In this document: piece by piece, positions 26,191 through 36,000 of the stretch | Layout: every line of letters starts with the position of its first letter | How positions within the stretch are numbered: position 1 is the stretch's first letter | DNA from: JARRPM01 sp963792815 | GTDB lineage: Bacteria; Pseudomonadota; Gammaproteobacteria; Pseudomonadales; Halieaceae | Assembly (NCBI GenBank): GCA_963792815.1 | Contig: CAWBXR010000001.1 | Coordinates: 434,001 to 498,000 of the forward strand | Length of the DNA: 64,000 nucleotides | Reading direction: 5' to 3' | Program-made: the position numbers and the translations under genes | Notes under the pieces: generated by a model | Told to the model about the DNA's origin: nothing | The model's database searches: none | What the model saw: only the letters and a program-made list of their open reading frames with translations

Positions 26191-27120
26191 ATGACGGAAA
26201 TTGGTTTGGTGCAGATTGTCGAGGGCGCCCTGCTGGCGGCGGGCAAACCGTTGACGGTCGCACAGCTGGGTGACCTGTTCGAGGAAACCGAGCGCCCGGA
26301 CAACGCGGCCATCCGCACCGCCCTGGAAGAGGCAGCCCAGCGCTGCGAGGGGCGGGGTTTCGAGCTGCAGGAAGTGGCCAGCGGTTTTCGCTACCAGGTG
26401 CGCCAGAGCCTCAGTCCCTGGGTAGCCAGGCTGTGGCAGGAACGCCCCCAGAAGTACTCCCGGGCCCTGCTGGAAACGCTGGCCCTGATTGCCTACCGCC
26501 AGCCCATCACCCGGGGTGAGATCGAGGAAATCCGCGGCGTGGCGGTAAGTTCCAACATCATCAAAACCCTCCACGAGCGCGAGTGGATTCGCGTGGTGGG
26601 GCATCGGGATGTGCCCGGTCGGCCCGCCATGTATGCCACCACCCGGCAGTTCCTGGATTATTTCAACCTCAAAACCCTCGACCAGTTACCCGCGCTGGCA
26701 GACATCCGCGACCTGGAAACACTGAATGCCGAGTTGGGCTTCAGCGACCCGGTCCCGGGCGCCGAACCGGCGGACGCGGCCAGCGCCGTTGCGCGCGGCC
26801 TTACCCTGGTGGGGGGCACCGAACACCTCCAGCGGGAACAGCCAGCAGAACAGCAAGCCGCTGGCCCTGCAGAGCAGGCAGCACCCGGCGCCGACGGGAG
26901 CGACACCTCGGAAGCCCCGGCGAGCGACGACCCGGACCACGATACGGCGGCAGAGCGGGACACCACGGTGATGGACCTGGCGGCAACGGCGGCGGAGTTC
27001 GTGGAAGACGATGCAGGCTTGCCCGACGCCGATGACGAGTCAGCGCACGAGGCTGATGCCTGCGACCTGGCCGACGAAGACGCGGACTCGGCTGCCGCCG
27101 GGCCCGACAGTCGCGCCTGA
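26191..27120 (+). CDS. scpB: Segregation and condensation protein B
   Basis: A 309-residue partner of ScpA. Two winged-helix domains occupy residues about 1-175: VQIVEGALLAAGKPLTVAQL, YSRALLETLALIAYRQPITRGEIEEIRGV, and RPAMYATTRQFLDYFNLKTLDQLP. The last roughly 100 residues are a low-complexity, acidic and alanine-rich tail, longer than in most ScpB proteins. The ATG lies 1 base past the scpA stop. Confidence 0.94.
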   Translation: MTEIGLVQIVEGALLAAGKPLTVAQLGDLFEETERPDNAAIRTALEEAAQRCEGRGFELQEVASGFRYQVRQSLSPWVARLWQERPQKYSRALLETLALIAYRQPITRGEIEEIRGVAVSSNIIKTLHEREWIRVVGHRDVPGRPAMYATTRQFLDYFNLKTLDQLPALADIRDLETLNAELGFSDPVPGAEPADAASAVARGLTLVGGTEHLQREQPAEQQAAGPAEQAAPGADGSDTSEAPASDDPDHDTAAERDTTVMDLAATAAEFVEDDAGLPDADDESAHEADACDLADEDADSAAAGPDSRA

Positions 27121-27130
27121 AAATCTCCCC

Positions 27131-28030
27131 ATGACAAAAAAAGTTAACCCCAGCGACGCCGCGGCTCCGCCGGCCACCAAGTCTGACGAGAAACTGCAGA
27201 AAGTGTTGGCCCGGGCGGGTCTCGGTTCCCGCAGGGAAATGGAACGCTGGATCGAAGAGGGCCGGATTGCCATCAACGGCAAGGCCGCCAAGCTGGGTGA
27301 CCGGGTGGATGAGCGCGTGCGCATCACCGTCGATGGCCGCCCCCTGGACCCCACCCCCGCGGTCCAGACCCGTTGCATCCTGTATCACAAGCCCGCCGGT
27401 GAGGTCTGCTCCCGCAAGGACCCTGAGGGCCGGCGCACGGTGTTCGAGCGCCTGCCGAAACTCAAGTCCGGGCGCTGGATTTCTATCGGCCGCCTTGATT
27501 TCAATACCTCGGGCCTGCTCCTGTTCACCACCGATGGCGACCTCGCCAATGCCCTGATGCACCCGTCTTCCAATATCGAACGGGAGTACATGGTGCGGGT
27601 TATGGGCAAGGTGGAGATGGACATGCTCCACCGCATGGTGGAGGGCGTAATGCTCGAGGATGGCATGGCGCGTTTCACCGACATCACCGACGCGGGTGGT
27701 GAGGGTATCAATCACTGGTTTTACGTGGTGATCATGGAGGGCCGCAACCGTGAGGTGCGGCGCCTGTGGGAATCCCAGGGCCTGACCGTGTCCCGACTCA
27801 AGCGCGTGCGCTACGGCGAGGTCTTCATCCCGTCGCGGGTCAAGCAGGGCCAGTGGGCCGAGATGGAGGCTGGCGAGATCAAGAGCCTGTACCGCATGGC
27901 CAACCTGCCCATGAAGGAAGTGCAGCGCGCTACCATCAAGGAGCGCGAGGTGATGGAGCGCCAGTTTGGCAAGCGCCAGGGGCGCGGTGTCGCGAAAAAG
28001 GGCTCATCGCGCAAGCACAAGGCGCCTTAA
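27131..28030 (+). CDS. rluB: 23S rRNA pseudouridine(2605) synthase
   Basis: A 299-residue pseudouridine synthase with an N-terminal S4 RNA-binding domain (about residues 20-75; LQKVLARAGLGSRREMERWI) and a catalytic RsuA-type domain. The nucleophile is Asp123 in SIGRLDFNTSGLLLFT. The closing motif is EGRNREVRRLWESQGLTVSRLKR. The C-terminus is rich in K/R and probably binds RNA. RluB modifies U2605 of 23S rRNA. It lies 10 bases after scpB, a conserved gammaproteobacterial pairing. Confidence 0.95.
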   Translation: MTKKVNPSDAAAPPATKSDEKLQKVLARAGLGSRREMERWIEEGRIAINGKAAKLGDRVDERVRITVDGRPLDPTPAVQTRCILYHKPAGEVCSRKDPEGRRTVFERLPKLKSGRWISIGRLDFNTSGLLLFTTDGDLANALMHPSSNIEREYMVRVMGKVEMDMLHRMVEGVMLEDGMARFTDITDAGGEGINHWFYVVIMEGRNREVRRLWESQGLTVSRLKRVRYGEVFIPSRVKQGQWAEMEAGEIKSLYRMANLPMKEVQRATIKEREVMERQFGKRQGRGVAKKGSSRKHKAP

Positions 28031-28092
28031 GCGGATTCACCCCTCAAGGTAGCTGGCGGTTTGCCCCGCTGGGCGAGCTCCCGGCAGTGGGC

Positions 28093-28539
28093 TTATTCAT
28101 GTGGCCCCGGGCCGGCTTCCTGCCCGGTGGCGGCTGCCAGGGACTCGAAGGTCTGCGGCCCGACCAGGGTGTCACGGAGTTCGCCTGCGGGATCAATGAT
28201 AAGGGTGGTGGGCAGTACTACCGGGCGAGTTATGCCCAGCTCGCCGGCGGGATCGTTGGCCAGTACGTCAAAGGCAATACCCAGCTGCAGTATCTGCTGC
28301 TCGCGTTCCTGGCCGGCGACCCCGTCGTAATTCACGCCCAGTACCGTGACACCCGGCAGTTCATCCAGGGCATTCAGCTCGGGGATTTCCTGGATGCAGG
28401 GCTTGCACCAGATTGCCCAGTAGTTGATGACCACCCATTGCCCTCGCAGCTGCTCCAGCGAAAGCCCCCCTTGCGGTCCCTGGCCCGGGCCGCAGCCGGA
28501 AAGCGCCACCATCAACCCCAGGGCGAGCCAGGCCTTCAT
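28093..28539 (-). CDS. TlpA-like thioredoxin-fold lipoprotein
   Basis: A 148-residue exported thiol-disulfide protein. A lipobox LSGC with Cys16 ends the signal, and the redox motif is W44-C-K-P-C48 in a TlpA/ResA-like fold. VLPTTLIIDPAGE contains the usual cis-proline. It should reduce or oxidise envelope disulfides while tethered to a membrane. ATG at 28539 overlaps the YihY stop by 4 bases. The TlpA/YihY/ArsC/WrbA order recalls that of pseudomonads. Confidence 0.9.
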   Translation of the reverse strand: MKAWLALGLMVALSGCGPGQGPQGGLSLEQLRGQWVVINYWAIWCKPCIQEIPELNALDELPGVTVLGVNYDGVAGQEREQQILQLGIAFDVLANDPAGELGITRPVVLPTTLIIDPAGELRDTLVGPQTFESLAAATGQEAGPGPHE

Positions 28540-29766
28540 CGGGAAAACAACTCCGCCAGGTTCACGTCGAGTGTGTCGCGCTGCTGCCTGCGCTGTTCCT
28601 GTAACATCCGGTATGCCTCCTGCTGCCAGCTCAATTTCCCCGGCGCCTCCTCGGCGTTCAGGGGGTATTCGGTATTTACCCATTCCTTCAGCTGGCTGAA
28701 GCTGATGGTATGCAGGTCGCGGCTCAGCAGGTACTGGCCGCGGTCGTTTTCGGCGATCAGTTTCTTGTCGAGAAAAACGCTCCGCAGCAACTGCCAGCTG
28801 TCGCTGTCCAGCCCCCGGGTGATTTCATGCCTGCCATTGAGCAGCTCTATCTCACCCACCGCCTGGCCGGTCGCCTGGCGTTGCCAGAAGAGGCAGAGCA
28901 CGTCCAGGGCCTTGAGCACCAGTGGCCGGTTGGCCTGCTCTTCACTCTGGTAGGCCGACATGCTGTGAACCAGGATGCCCCCCATCAGTACGATGTTCCA
29001 GGACAGGTAGATCCACAACAGGAACAGGGGTACCGCGGCAAAGGCGCCGTAGATAAAGGTGTAACTGGAGCCCACCACCAGGGCGGTAAAGACGGACCTG
29101 GCAATATGAAAAGCCACGGCGGCGATAAAGCCGCCCACCAGGCAATGCTTGAACGGCACCCTGCAGTTCGGCACGGCGGCATACACCAGGGTGAAGCCGG
29201 CGGTGGTCAGCAGCAGCGGCGATATCTTGAGCATAAACGCCTTTACGCCGATGACATCGTAGCTCTCGAGGGCGTCTGGCGAAGGATGAGACGTATGTGC
29301 TGATTGTCAGCGCCATGCCAATCATCACCGGTGCCAGGCTCAGCACCGCCCAGTACAGCAGGAAGCTGGACACCGGGCTGCGGTTTTCACTGGCTCGCCA
29401 GATCTGGTTGAACGCCTTCTCGATATTGCGCAGCATCAGCACGGCTGTCACCACCAGGAAGACGATACCTGGCCCCGTCAGGTTCTTGGCCTGGCGGGAA
29501 AAATCGTCCAGGTAGGTCCGTATCTCGGAATTGGTGTCGGGCATCAGGTTTTCAAACAAGAAGGCCTGCATCTTGACTTCGAGGCCCTGGAAAGCGGGGA
29601 CGGCGGAGGCCATGGTGTAAACCACCGTGAGCAGCGGAACCAGGGCGAACAGGCTCATGTAGGTGAGGGCCGCGGCATTTTCCGAACAGCGGTCGGCGTT
29701 GAAACGCGAGAACAGGTACCGGGTTCGTCGCCAGAGTTCGGGCAGGCTGATGAGGTTAAAATTCAT
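28536..29766 (-). pseudogene. YihY/UPF0761 family inner membrane protein, one frameshift
   Basis: Two frames together give a complete YihY (BrkB-like) protein of about 409 residues. The first part runs from the ATG at 29766 (FNLISLPELWRRTRYLFSRF, AAALTYMSLFALVPLLTVVY, NIEKAFNQIWRA). The second part runs from about 29,280 on (ESYDVIGVKAFMLKISPLLL, YTFIYGAFAAVPLFLLWIYLSW). The joint near 29,281 needs one base removed (giving SSFADALES). The family has about six helices and was once misnamed RNase BN; its role is uncertain. A single indel in an otherwise perfect gene may well be a sequence error. Confidence 0.85.
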
Positions 29767-29856
29767 GCTGGGCATTATGGCATGAACGTTCGCGGTTCTG
29801 CACGAGGCCCGATACCTCCGGTCATGCCATCGGGGCGGGATGATGGGGCAGGGCTT

Positions 29857-29865
29857 TGGTATACT
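29857..29865 (+). promoter_or_regulatory. Candidate extended -10 promoter for the arsC-like/wrbA/DUF2069 genes
   Basis: TGG-TATACT ends 37 bases before the ATG of the arsC-like gene. No strong -35 hexamer was found at 16-18 bases upstream. Confidence 0.4.
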
Positions 29866-29901
29866 GTGGCGCTTGTTTTGGCCAACCCCGGGAATCGCAG
29901 C

Positions 29902-30252
29902 ATGAGCAAATTTACCATTTATCACAATCCGCGCTGTTCGAAATCGCGTACTACTCTCGCACTGCTTGAAGAGCACGGGGTGACGCCGGATATCGTGCTC
30001 TACCTGGAGACGCCACCGGATCGCAAGCAAATAGAGAACCTGTTGTCCCTGCTCGGGATGAGCGCAGGCGAACTGGTGCGACGCGGCGAGCAGGACTACA
30101 AAACCTGTGGGCTGGACAGGAATTCGTCCGATGAAGAGATTGTGAATGCGATGGCCACACACCCCAAGCTCATTGAACGCCCGATCGTTGTAAAGGGCAG
30201 GAAAGCCGTGCTGGGGCGTCCCCCGGAAAATGTGCTGGAGCTTATCGGCTGA
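29902..30252 (+). CDS. ArsC family (glutaredoxin-type) reductase, arsenate reductase-like
   Basis: A 116-residue ArsC-fold protein with the active-site loop HNPRCSKSRTTL (Cys12) and the ERPIVVKGRKAVLGRPPE segment that supplies the family's arginines. Annotated homologues next to wrbA (YfgD-like) are called arsenate reductases. No ars regulator or arsenite pump is nearby, so a housekeeping thiol role is as likely. ATG at 29902 gives the family N-terminus; in-frame upstream codons do not. Confidence 0.88.
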   Translation: MSKFTIYHNPRCSKSRTTLALLEEHGVTPDIVLYLETPPDRKQIENLLSLLGMSAGELVRRGEQDYKTCGLDRNSSDEEIVNAMATHPKLIERPIVVKGRKAVLGRPPENVLELIG

Positions 30253-30851
30253 TGGCGGCTCCCTATATCCTGGTGCTTTACTATTCCCGCAATGGCGCCA
30301 CCGCGGCGATGGCGCAGCAGGTGGCTCGCGGCGTGGAGCAGGTAGCGGGCATGGCGGCCATGTTGCGCACAGTGCCGGCCGTGTCGGCGGACTGCGAGAA
30401 AAGCGCCGACGAGATCCCGGCAGACGGCCCGCTCTACTGTGAACTCGAAGACCTGCGCGCCTGCGCCGGGCTGGTGCTGGGGAGCCCGACCCGCTTTGGC
30501 AACATGGCCGCGCCACTGAAATATTTTCTCGACGGGAGCTCTTCCCTGTGGCTCAGCGGCGCCCTGATCGATAAGCCCGCCGGCGTATTCACCTCTACCT
30601 CCAGCCTGCACGGCGGCCAGGAGACAACCCTGTTGAGCATGCTGCTGCCGTTGCTGCATCACGGCATGGTGGTGGCGGGCCTGCCCTACAGCGAGGCCGG
30701 CCTCATGCGCACAACGTCCGGCGGTACGCCCTACGGGGCCTCCCACTGGGCGGGCCCGGATAACGGCCGGGCGCTCGACGACGGGGAGGCGGCGCTGTGT
30801 CGCGCCCTGGGGGCGCGGGTGGCCCGCCTGGCCAGCGGTACAGTCACTTGA
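30252..30851 (+). CDS. wrbA: NAD(P)H:quinone oxidoreductase, WrbA type
   Basis: A 199-residue flavodoxin-fold FMN protein. The FMN loop lies at YYSRNGATAAMA (residues about 10-21) and the family's GSPTRFGNMAAPLKYFLD segment around 80. TSTSSLHGGQETTLLSMLLPLLHHGM is also typical. It performs two-electron reduction of quinones, avoiding semiquinone radicals. The ATG overlaps the previous stop by one base (TGATG). Confidence 0.93.
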   Translation: MAAPYILVLYYSRNGATAAMAQQVARGVEQVAGMAAMLRTVPAVSADCEKSADEIPADGPLYCELEDLRACAGLVLGSPTRFGNMAAPLKYFLDGSSSLWLSGALIDKPAGVFTSTSSLHGGQETTLLSMLLPLLHHGMVVAGLPYSEAGLMRTTSGGTPYGASHWAGPDNGRALDDGEAALCRALGARVARLASGTVT

Positions 30852-31225
30852 AGCGGGGGCAGTCCAGTTCTGTCGCCCACCTGCTTGTCTGGGCCGCCTG
30901 GGCAGTACTGCTGGTGCAGCAGCTGGCGGATGCCTGGCTGCAGCAGCTGCCCTGGATAATATGGCTGGGAAAGCTGCTGCCGCTGCTGATTTTCCTGCCG
31001 GGTCTGCTGCGCGATCGGCTGCGCAGCTACATCTGGTTGTGTTTTGTCAGCCTGCTGTACTTTATCGCATTGGTGGAGCGCCTGTTCGCTGTGCCGGGTA
31101 GTCCGCTGGCTGTGGTGGGCATGGTCGCCGTGGTAACGCTGTTCGTTGCCGCCATGATGTACGTGCGCTGGCGAGCCAGGGAACTTACCCCGGCGGACGC
31201 CGCTCAAACAAGCTCAGGAGATTGA
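30848..31225 (+). CDS. DUF2069 membrane protein
   Basis: A 125-residue protein with four membrane helices (about residues 9-28, 33-50, 55-75, 85-105) and the DUF2069 pattern, including PLLIFLPGLLRDRLRSYIWLCFVSLLYF. The TTG start overlaps the wrbA stop (TTGA), giving tight coupling; upstream in-frame codons lie inside wrbA. Association with wrbA is common in pseudomonads and relatives. Function is unknown. Confidence 0.88.
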   Translation: MKRGQSSSVAHLLVWAAWAVLLVQQLADAWLQQLPWIIWLGKLLPLLIFLPGLLRDRLRSYIWLCFVSLLYFIALVERLFAVPGSPLAVVGMVAVVTLFVAAMMYVRWRARELTPADAAQTSSGD

Positions 31226-31231
31226 AAGATT

Positions 31232-33079
31232 ATGAGTAAACCGTCGCGAGTTCGCAGGGTTTTTTCCGCCATCTGGAATGGCATTACCCGGGTCAGGCTG
31301 GCGCTGTCGAACATCCTGTTCCTGCTGTTTATCGCGCTGATCTATTTCGTCTACCTGGGCGGCGGCACCGAGCCGCCACCCGAGCGGGCCGCTTTGCTGC
31401 TCAACCTGGCGGGCACCGTCGTGGACCAGAAGTCCCAGGTGGAGCCTTTGCAAGCCCTGCTGGGCGAACCCGCCCCGGAGGACCACGAGGTATTGCTGCG
31501 GGACGTTATCGAGGCGATCGAGTACGGCGCCGCGGATCCCGCGGTCAATTCCCTGGTGATGGAACTGGATGAACTCGTATACCTGGGTATCAGTAAGACC
31601 CAGGAAATTGCCGTGGCGCTTGAAGCGTTCAAGGCCACCGGTAAGCCGATAGTGGCGGTGGGTGACTTTTTTACCCAGGACCAGTTCCTGCTGGCAAGCT
31701 ATGCCGATACCGTCATCGTCAATCCGTTCGGCGGTGTCGGCCTCGAGGGCTTCGCCAGCTACCGCAATTATTTCCGCGAGACCCTGGAAAAGATGTCGGT
31801 CAGTATGCATGTATTCCACGCCGGCGAATTCAAGTCCATAGCCGAACCCTTCCTTCGGGACGATATGTCGCCCGGGGAAAAACTGATTACCGGGCGCTGG
31901 CTCGAGGTGTTGTGGGGCCAGTACGCGGCCACGGTGGAAGCCCAGCGCGAGCTGCCCCCTGGCAGCGTGAATACCTATGTTAACGACTTTGCCAGACTGC
32001 TCGACGAGCAGGGCGGGGATTCGGCCGCGCTCGCGGAGAAAGTCGGCCTGGTGGACGAGTTGATGGACCGGGACGAGGCCAATGACTATCTGGCAGAACT
32101 CGTCGGGGCAACGACCGAAGACGGCCTGTACGAGGCGGTGTTGTTCGAGCCCTACGTGCGCCGGATGCGTCCCTCCCGGCTCACCGCGATGGAGGGTGAC
32201 CGGGTGGCGGTCATCACGGCCGAGGGTAATATCGTCCCCGGGGATCAGCCCCCCGGCTCTATCGGGGGTGACTCTCTGGCACAGCTGATCAGCACCACTG
32301 CGGACGAGGATGGCGTTGGTGCGATCGTACTGCGGGTCAATACCGGTGGCGGCAGCGTGTTTGCATCGGAAGTCATCCGGCGTGAAGTATTGCGGACCAG
32401 GGCAAAGGGGGTTCCGGTGGTCATCTCCATGGGCGCGGTCGCGGCCTCTGGTGGCTATTACATTGCGGCTGAGGCGGATGAGATCTGGGCAACCCCGGCT
32501 ACCATTACCGGCAGTATCGGGGTGTTTGCGGCTTTTCCCACCTTCGAGAAGCTGCTGGAACGCGTCGGTGTTTATACCGATGGGATAGGCACCACTGATA
32601 TGGCGGGCTCTTTGCGGCTGGATCGGCCGCTTGATCCCGATCTGGCCGAGGTCATCCGCAGCGGGGTCGATTTCAATTACAGGAACTTCATCGAACTGGT
32701 GGCCCAGGGGCGCGACCTGACTCCGGAGCAGGTGGACGGTGTGGCCCAGGGACGTGTCTGGAGCGCACCGGATGCACTGGAGCACGGTTTACTGGATGGA
32801 CTCGGTTCACTCGATGATGCCGTAGCGGCAGCCGCCGCCAGGGCCGGTTTGGAAGACTACAAGGTCGATTACGTGGAAATGCCGTTGACGCCCAGGGAGC
32901 TATTCCTGCAGCAACTGGCTGAGCGGGTCGGTAGTTTGCGTCTTTGGACGCCACCGGCAGTCACTGCCTCGCTGGAGGCGCTGCTGGCGCCGGTGGCGGA
33001 TGCCGCCGCGGAACTGGCCAGCCTGAAGGATCCCCGCCACATCTACGCCAGGTGCCTTGCCTGCGGGGCTATTCGCTGA
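31232..33079 (+). CDS. sppA: Signal peptide peptidase SppA, 67K type
   Basis: A 615-residue inner-membrane serine protease with an N-terminal anchor (about residues 24-43) and the tandem ClpP/crotonase-like domains of the long SppA form. The catalytic Lys is K201 (HAGEFKSIAEPFLRDDMS) and the nucleophile Ser is S406 (GAVAASGGYYIAA). It degrades cleaved signal peptides within the membrane. The ATG lies 6 bases past the DUF2069 stop. The 3' end overlaps the convergent RND permease gene by 37 bases. Confidence 0.95.
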   Translation: MSKPSRVRRVFSAIWNGITRVRLALSNILFLLFIALIYFVYLGGGTEPPPERAALLLNLAGTVVDQKSQVEPLQALLGEPAPEDHEVLLRDVIEAIEYGAADPAVNSLVMELDELVYLGISKTQEIAVALEAFKATGKPIVAVGDFFTQDQFLLASYADTVIVNPFGGVGLEGFASYRNYFRETLEKMSVSMHVFHAGEFKSIAEPFLRDDMSPGEKLITGRWLEVLWGQYAATVEAQRELPPGSVNTYVNDFARLLDEQGGDSAALAEKVGLVDELMDRDEANDYLAELVGATTEDGLYEAVLFEPYVRRMRPSRLTAMEGDRVAVITAEGNIVPGDQPPGSIGGDSLAQLISTTADEDGVGAIVLRVNTGGGSVFASEVIRREVLRTRAKGVPVVISMGAVAASGGYYIAAEADEIWATPATITGSIGVFAAFPTFEKLLERVGVYTDGIGTTDMAGSLRLDRPLDPDLAEVIRSGVDFNYRNFIELVAQGRDLTPEQVDGVAQGRVWSAPDALEHGLLDGLGSLDDAVAAAAARAGLEDYKVDYVEMPLTPRELFLQQLAERVGSLRLWTPPAVTASLEALLAPVADAAAELASLKDPRHIYARCLACGAIR

Positions 33080-36000
33080 GATAGCCACCTGTTGCCGGCT
33101 CCCGCTGCCGCGCGGGGCGGCGCAGCCTTGCCCGCCCACCAGCGATCGAGGTCATCCAGGATCATGTACAGGCACGGTAGCAGCAGCAGCGTGATGACCG
33201 TTGCGAAAACGATACCGAATGCCAGTGAGATGGCCATCGGTATGATGTCCTGGGCCTGTACGCTGCGCTCCAGCAGGATCGGCGCGAGGCCCATGAAGGT
33301 GGTCACCGAGGTGAGCATGATGGCGCGGAAGCGGCGTCTGGTGGCCTCGACCACCGCGTGGTAGCGACCGGTTCCGTCCGCCACGGACTTGTTGGTATGG
33401 TCAACCAGCAGCAGGCTGTCGTTCACCACGACACCGCTGAGTGCAATGACGCCTATCACCGACATCATGCTGAATGCGTACCCCGTTACCCAGTGGCCGA
33501 CGATCGCGCCGATGATCCCGAAGGGGATGACGCCCATGATGATGAGCGGCTGCAGGTAGGATTTGGTAGGAATCGCCAGCAGGGCGTAAATGCCGAAAAT
33601 AGCCAGGGCAAACCCGATCATCAGGCTGACCCCGAGTTTGCGCTCCTCGTCGGCCATGCCGGACACTTCATAGCTCAGCCCCGGGTATTTCTGCAGCAGG
33701 CCGGGCAGGAACTGCTCCTCGATTTCCTCGATCACCTTGGACGCCTGTACCTGGGTTTTATCCACCTCGGCGGTCACCTCAGAGGCGCGCTGGAAGTCGA
33801 TATGGGTGGTCTTGAGCAGGCCCTGGCTGATGTCCAGCCTGGCCACCGTGTCGAAAGGCACCTCGTCGCCCTGGGGAGTGCGAATGAACATATTGCTCAG
33901 GCTGCTGGTCATCTCCCGGTCCGCCCTGGGGTAGCGCACCATCACCTTGACCTCGTCGACGCCGCGCTGCACCCGCTGTGCCTCGGCACCGTAAAATGCG
34001 TGGCGCACCTGCATGCCCAGGTCGTAGCGGGTCAGCCCCAGGGACTCCGCCTCCGGCAGGATATCCAGGTGGAATTCATCGGCGGTGTCGCCGGCCCCAT
34101 TGCGTATATCGTATACGCCCGCGAAGTGGCGCAGCGCTTCTTCCAGCTCTTCCGAAGCCGCCTTTAGCGCAGTGAAATCGTGGTGCATCAGGTCGAAGGC
34201 TATAGCCGGACCCCAGCCGCCCTCGTCGTCGCCGCTGATGGCCAGCACCTCGGCGCCGTGGATGATACCCACCCGGTCGCGCCAGCGCTTTTCAACTTCC
34301 ATGGTCGAGATGCCGCGCTGGTCTTCCTTGGTGAGCTCCACCGAGATACGGCCGTTGATCTGGTCGAAGCCATAGGCGGCCACATGGGCCAGCAGTTTTT
34401 CGGTGCCGCCGGTGTCGCGCTGGTAATCCGCATCCACTTCCAGCAGCGCGGCGACCACCTGCCTGACGGCCTGCTGGGTGCGCTCTTCCGGTGTGCCGTG
34501 GGCGAGGCGCAATTCGGCTTTGAGAAACTCTCCCCGGGCCTCCGGCGCCAGTACGGTACGCACCTGCTCGCCGGCGAGCAGGCCGCCGCAGAGAATCAGC
34601 AGCGAGAAGAAAAAAGCCAGGGTCACGTATCGGTTGGCCACGCAGCGTTGCATAAACGGGAGGTACCGGACATCGATAAAATGTCGCAGGTGCTTGTTGC
34701 AGCGCTGCTGCAGCCCGTTCATGGCAAGCAATGCCGGGTGACGGGACGGTTTGCTGTGTGCCAGGTGGGCCGGCAGAATCCACTTGGATTCCACCAGGGA
34801 AAAGACCAGGCACAGCACTACCACGATGCCGCACGCCTCTGGAAAGGCACCGAATACACCCTGTACAAACAGGGTCGGCGCAAATGCGACGATAGTCGTC
34901 AATACCCCGAAGGTTGCCGGGGTCGCGACCTTGTACACGCCCGACACGACGCTCTGCACACTGTGACCGTGGCGCTCCTGCTCGGCGTAGGCGCTTTCAC
35001 CCATGATGATCGCGTCGTCGACGATAATACCCAGGGCGATGATAAAGCCGAAAATGCTCAGCAGGTTCAGGCTCGCATCCACCATGGGGGTACTGATGAA
35101 GGCCATGGCGCCAAGGAAGCAGACCGGGATGCCAAGCATCACCCAGAAGGCCAGCTTGATCTCCAGGAACAGGGCGAGCACTATAAATACCAGCAGGGCG
35201 CCCATGCCCAGGTTCTTCACCATCATCCCCAGCCTCTGCTCCAGGTAGAAAGTGAAATCCGACCACGCCTCCAGGGTCACCCCGTTGGGCAGCTGGTGCC
35301 GTTTCTGCTCGATGAACTGCCGGGTTACCCGGGCCGTATCGATGATGTCCTGCTGGCCCATGGCAAACACGTTGATGCCCAGGGAGTATTGTCCGTCGAA
35401 AGTGGTGAAGCCGCTGCCGTCGACGAAGCCGTCATCGATGGTGGCTATGTCACCCAGCAGCAGGCGCGTGCCGTCGGGCCAGGTGCGCAGTACGATGTCC
35501 TCGAAATCCTGCTGCACATAGGCCTGGCCGAGGGTTCGCAGCATGATGTCGCCGTTGCGTGTCTGTACCGAGCCCGAGGGAATATCCAGGGAGGAGGCGG
35601 CGATAATACTGGCGACATCCCCCAGCGTCAGGTGATACTCGCGCAGTAATTGCTCGGAAATTTCCACCGAAATTTCGTACTCGCGTGCACCCACCACTGT
35701 CGCTGCCGACACCTCCGGCAAGCTGAGCAATTCGCGCCGGAGTTCGTCCGCCAGGGACTTCATGGCGCGCTCGTCGATGCCCCCGGACAATTGCAGGGTG
35801 AGGGTCGGGAACAAGAGCTCAGGTTGTCGCACTATCGGTTCTTCTGCACCGTCCGGAAAATGCTGGATGGCGTTGATGCGATTCTGGACCTCGTCCAGCA
35901 ACTTGCCCAGGTCGATGCCTTCATTGGGCTCGATCATGATTCGCGCGTAGGACTCGTAGGCGTCTGACTCTACCCGCTTTATCCCGTCCAGGTCGTTGAT

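Noticed and set aside
29902..30252. Arsenic resistance operon
   Set aside because: Only an ArsC-fold reductase is present; no ArsR, ArsB/Acr3 or ArsA is nearby, and the conserved wrbA neighbourhood suggests a housekeeping gene.
31214..32785. 523-codon minus-strand open frame across sppA
   Set aside because: Antisense shadow of a well-supported gene, with no start signal or domain.
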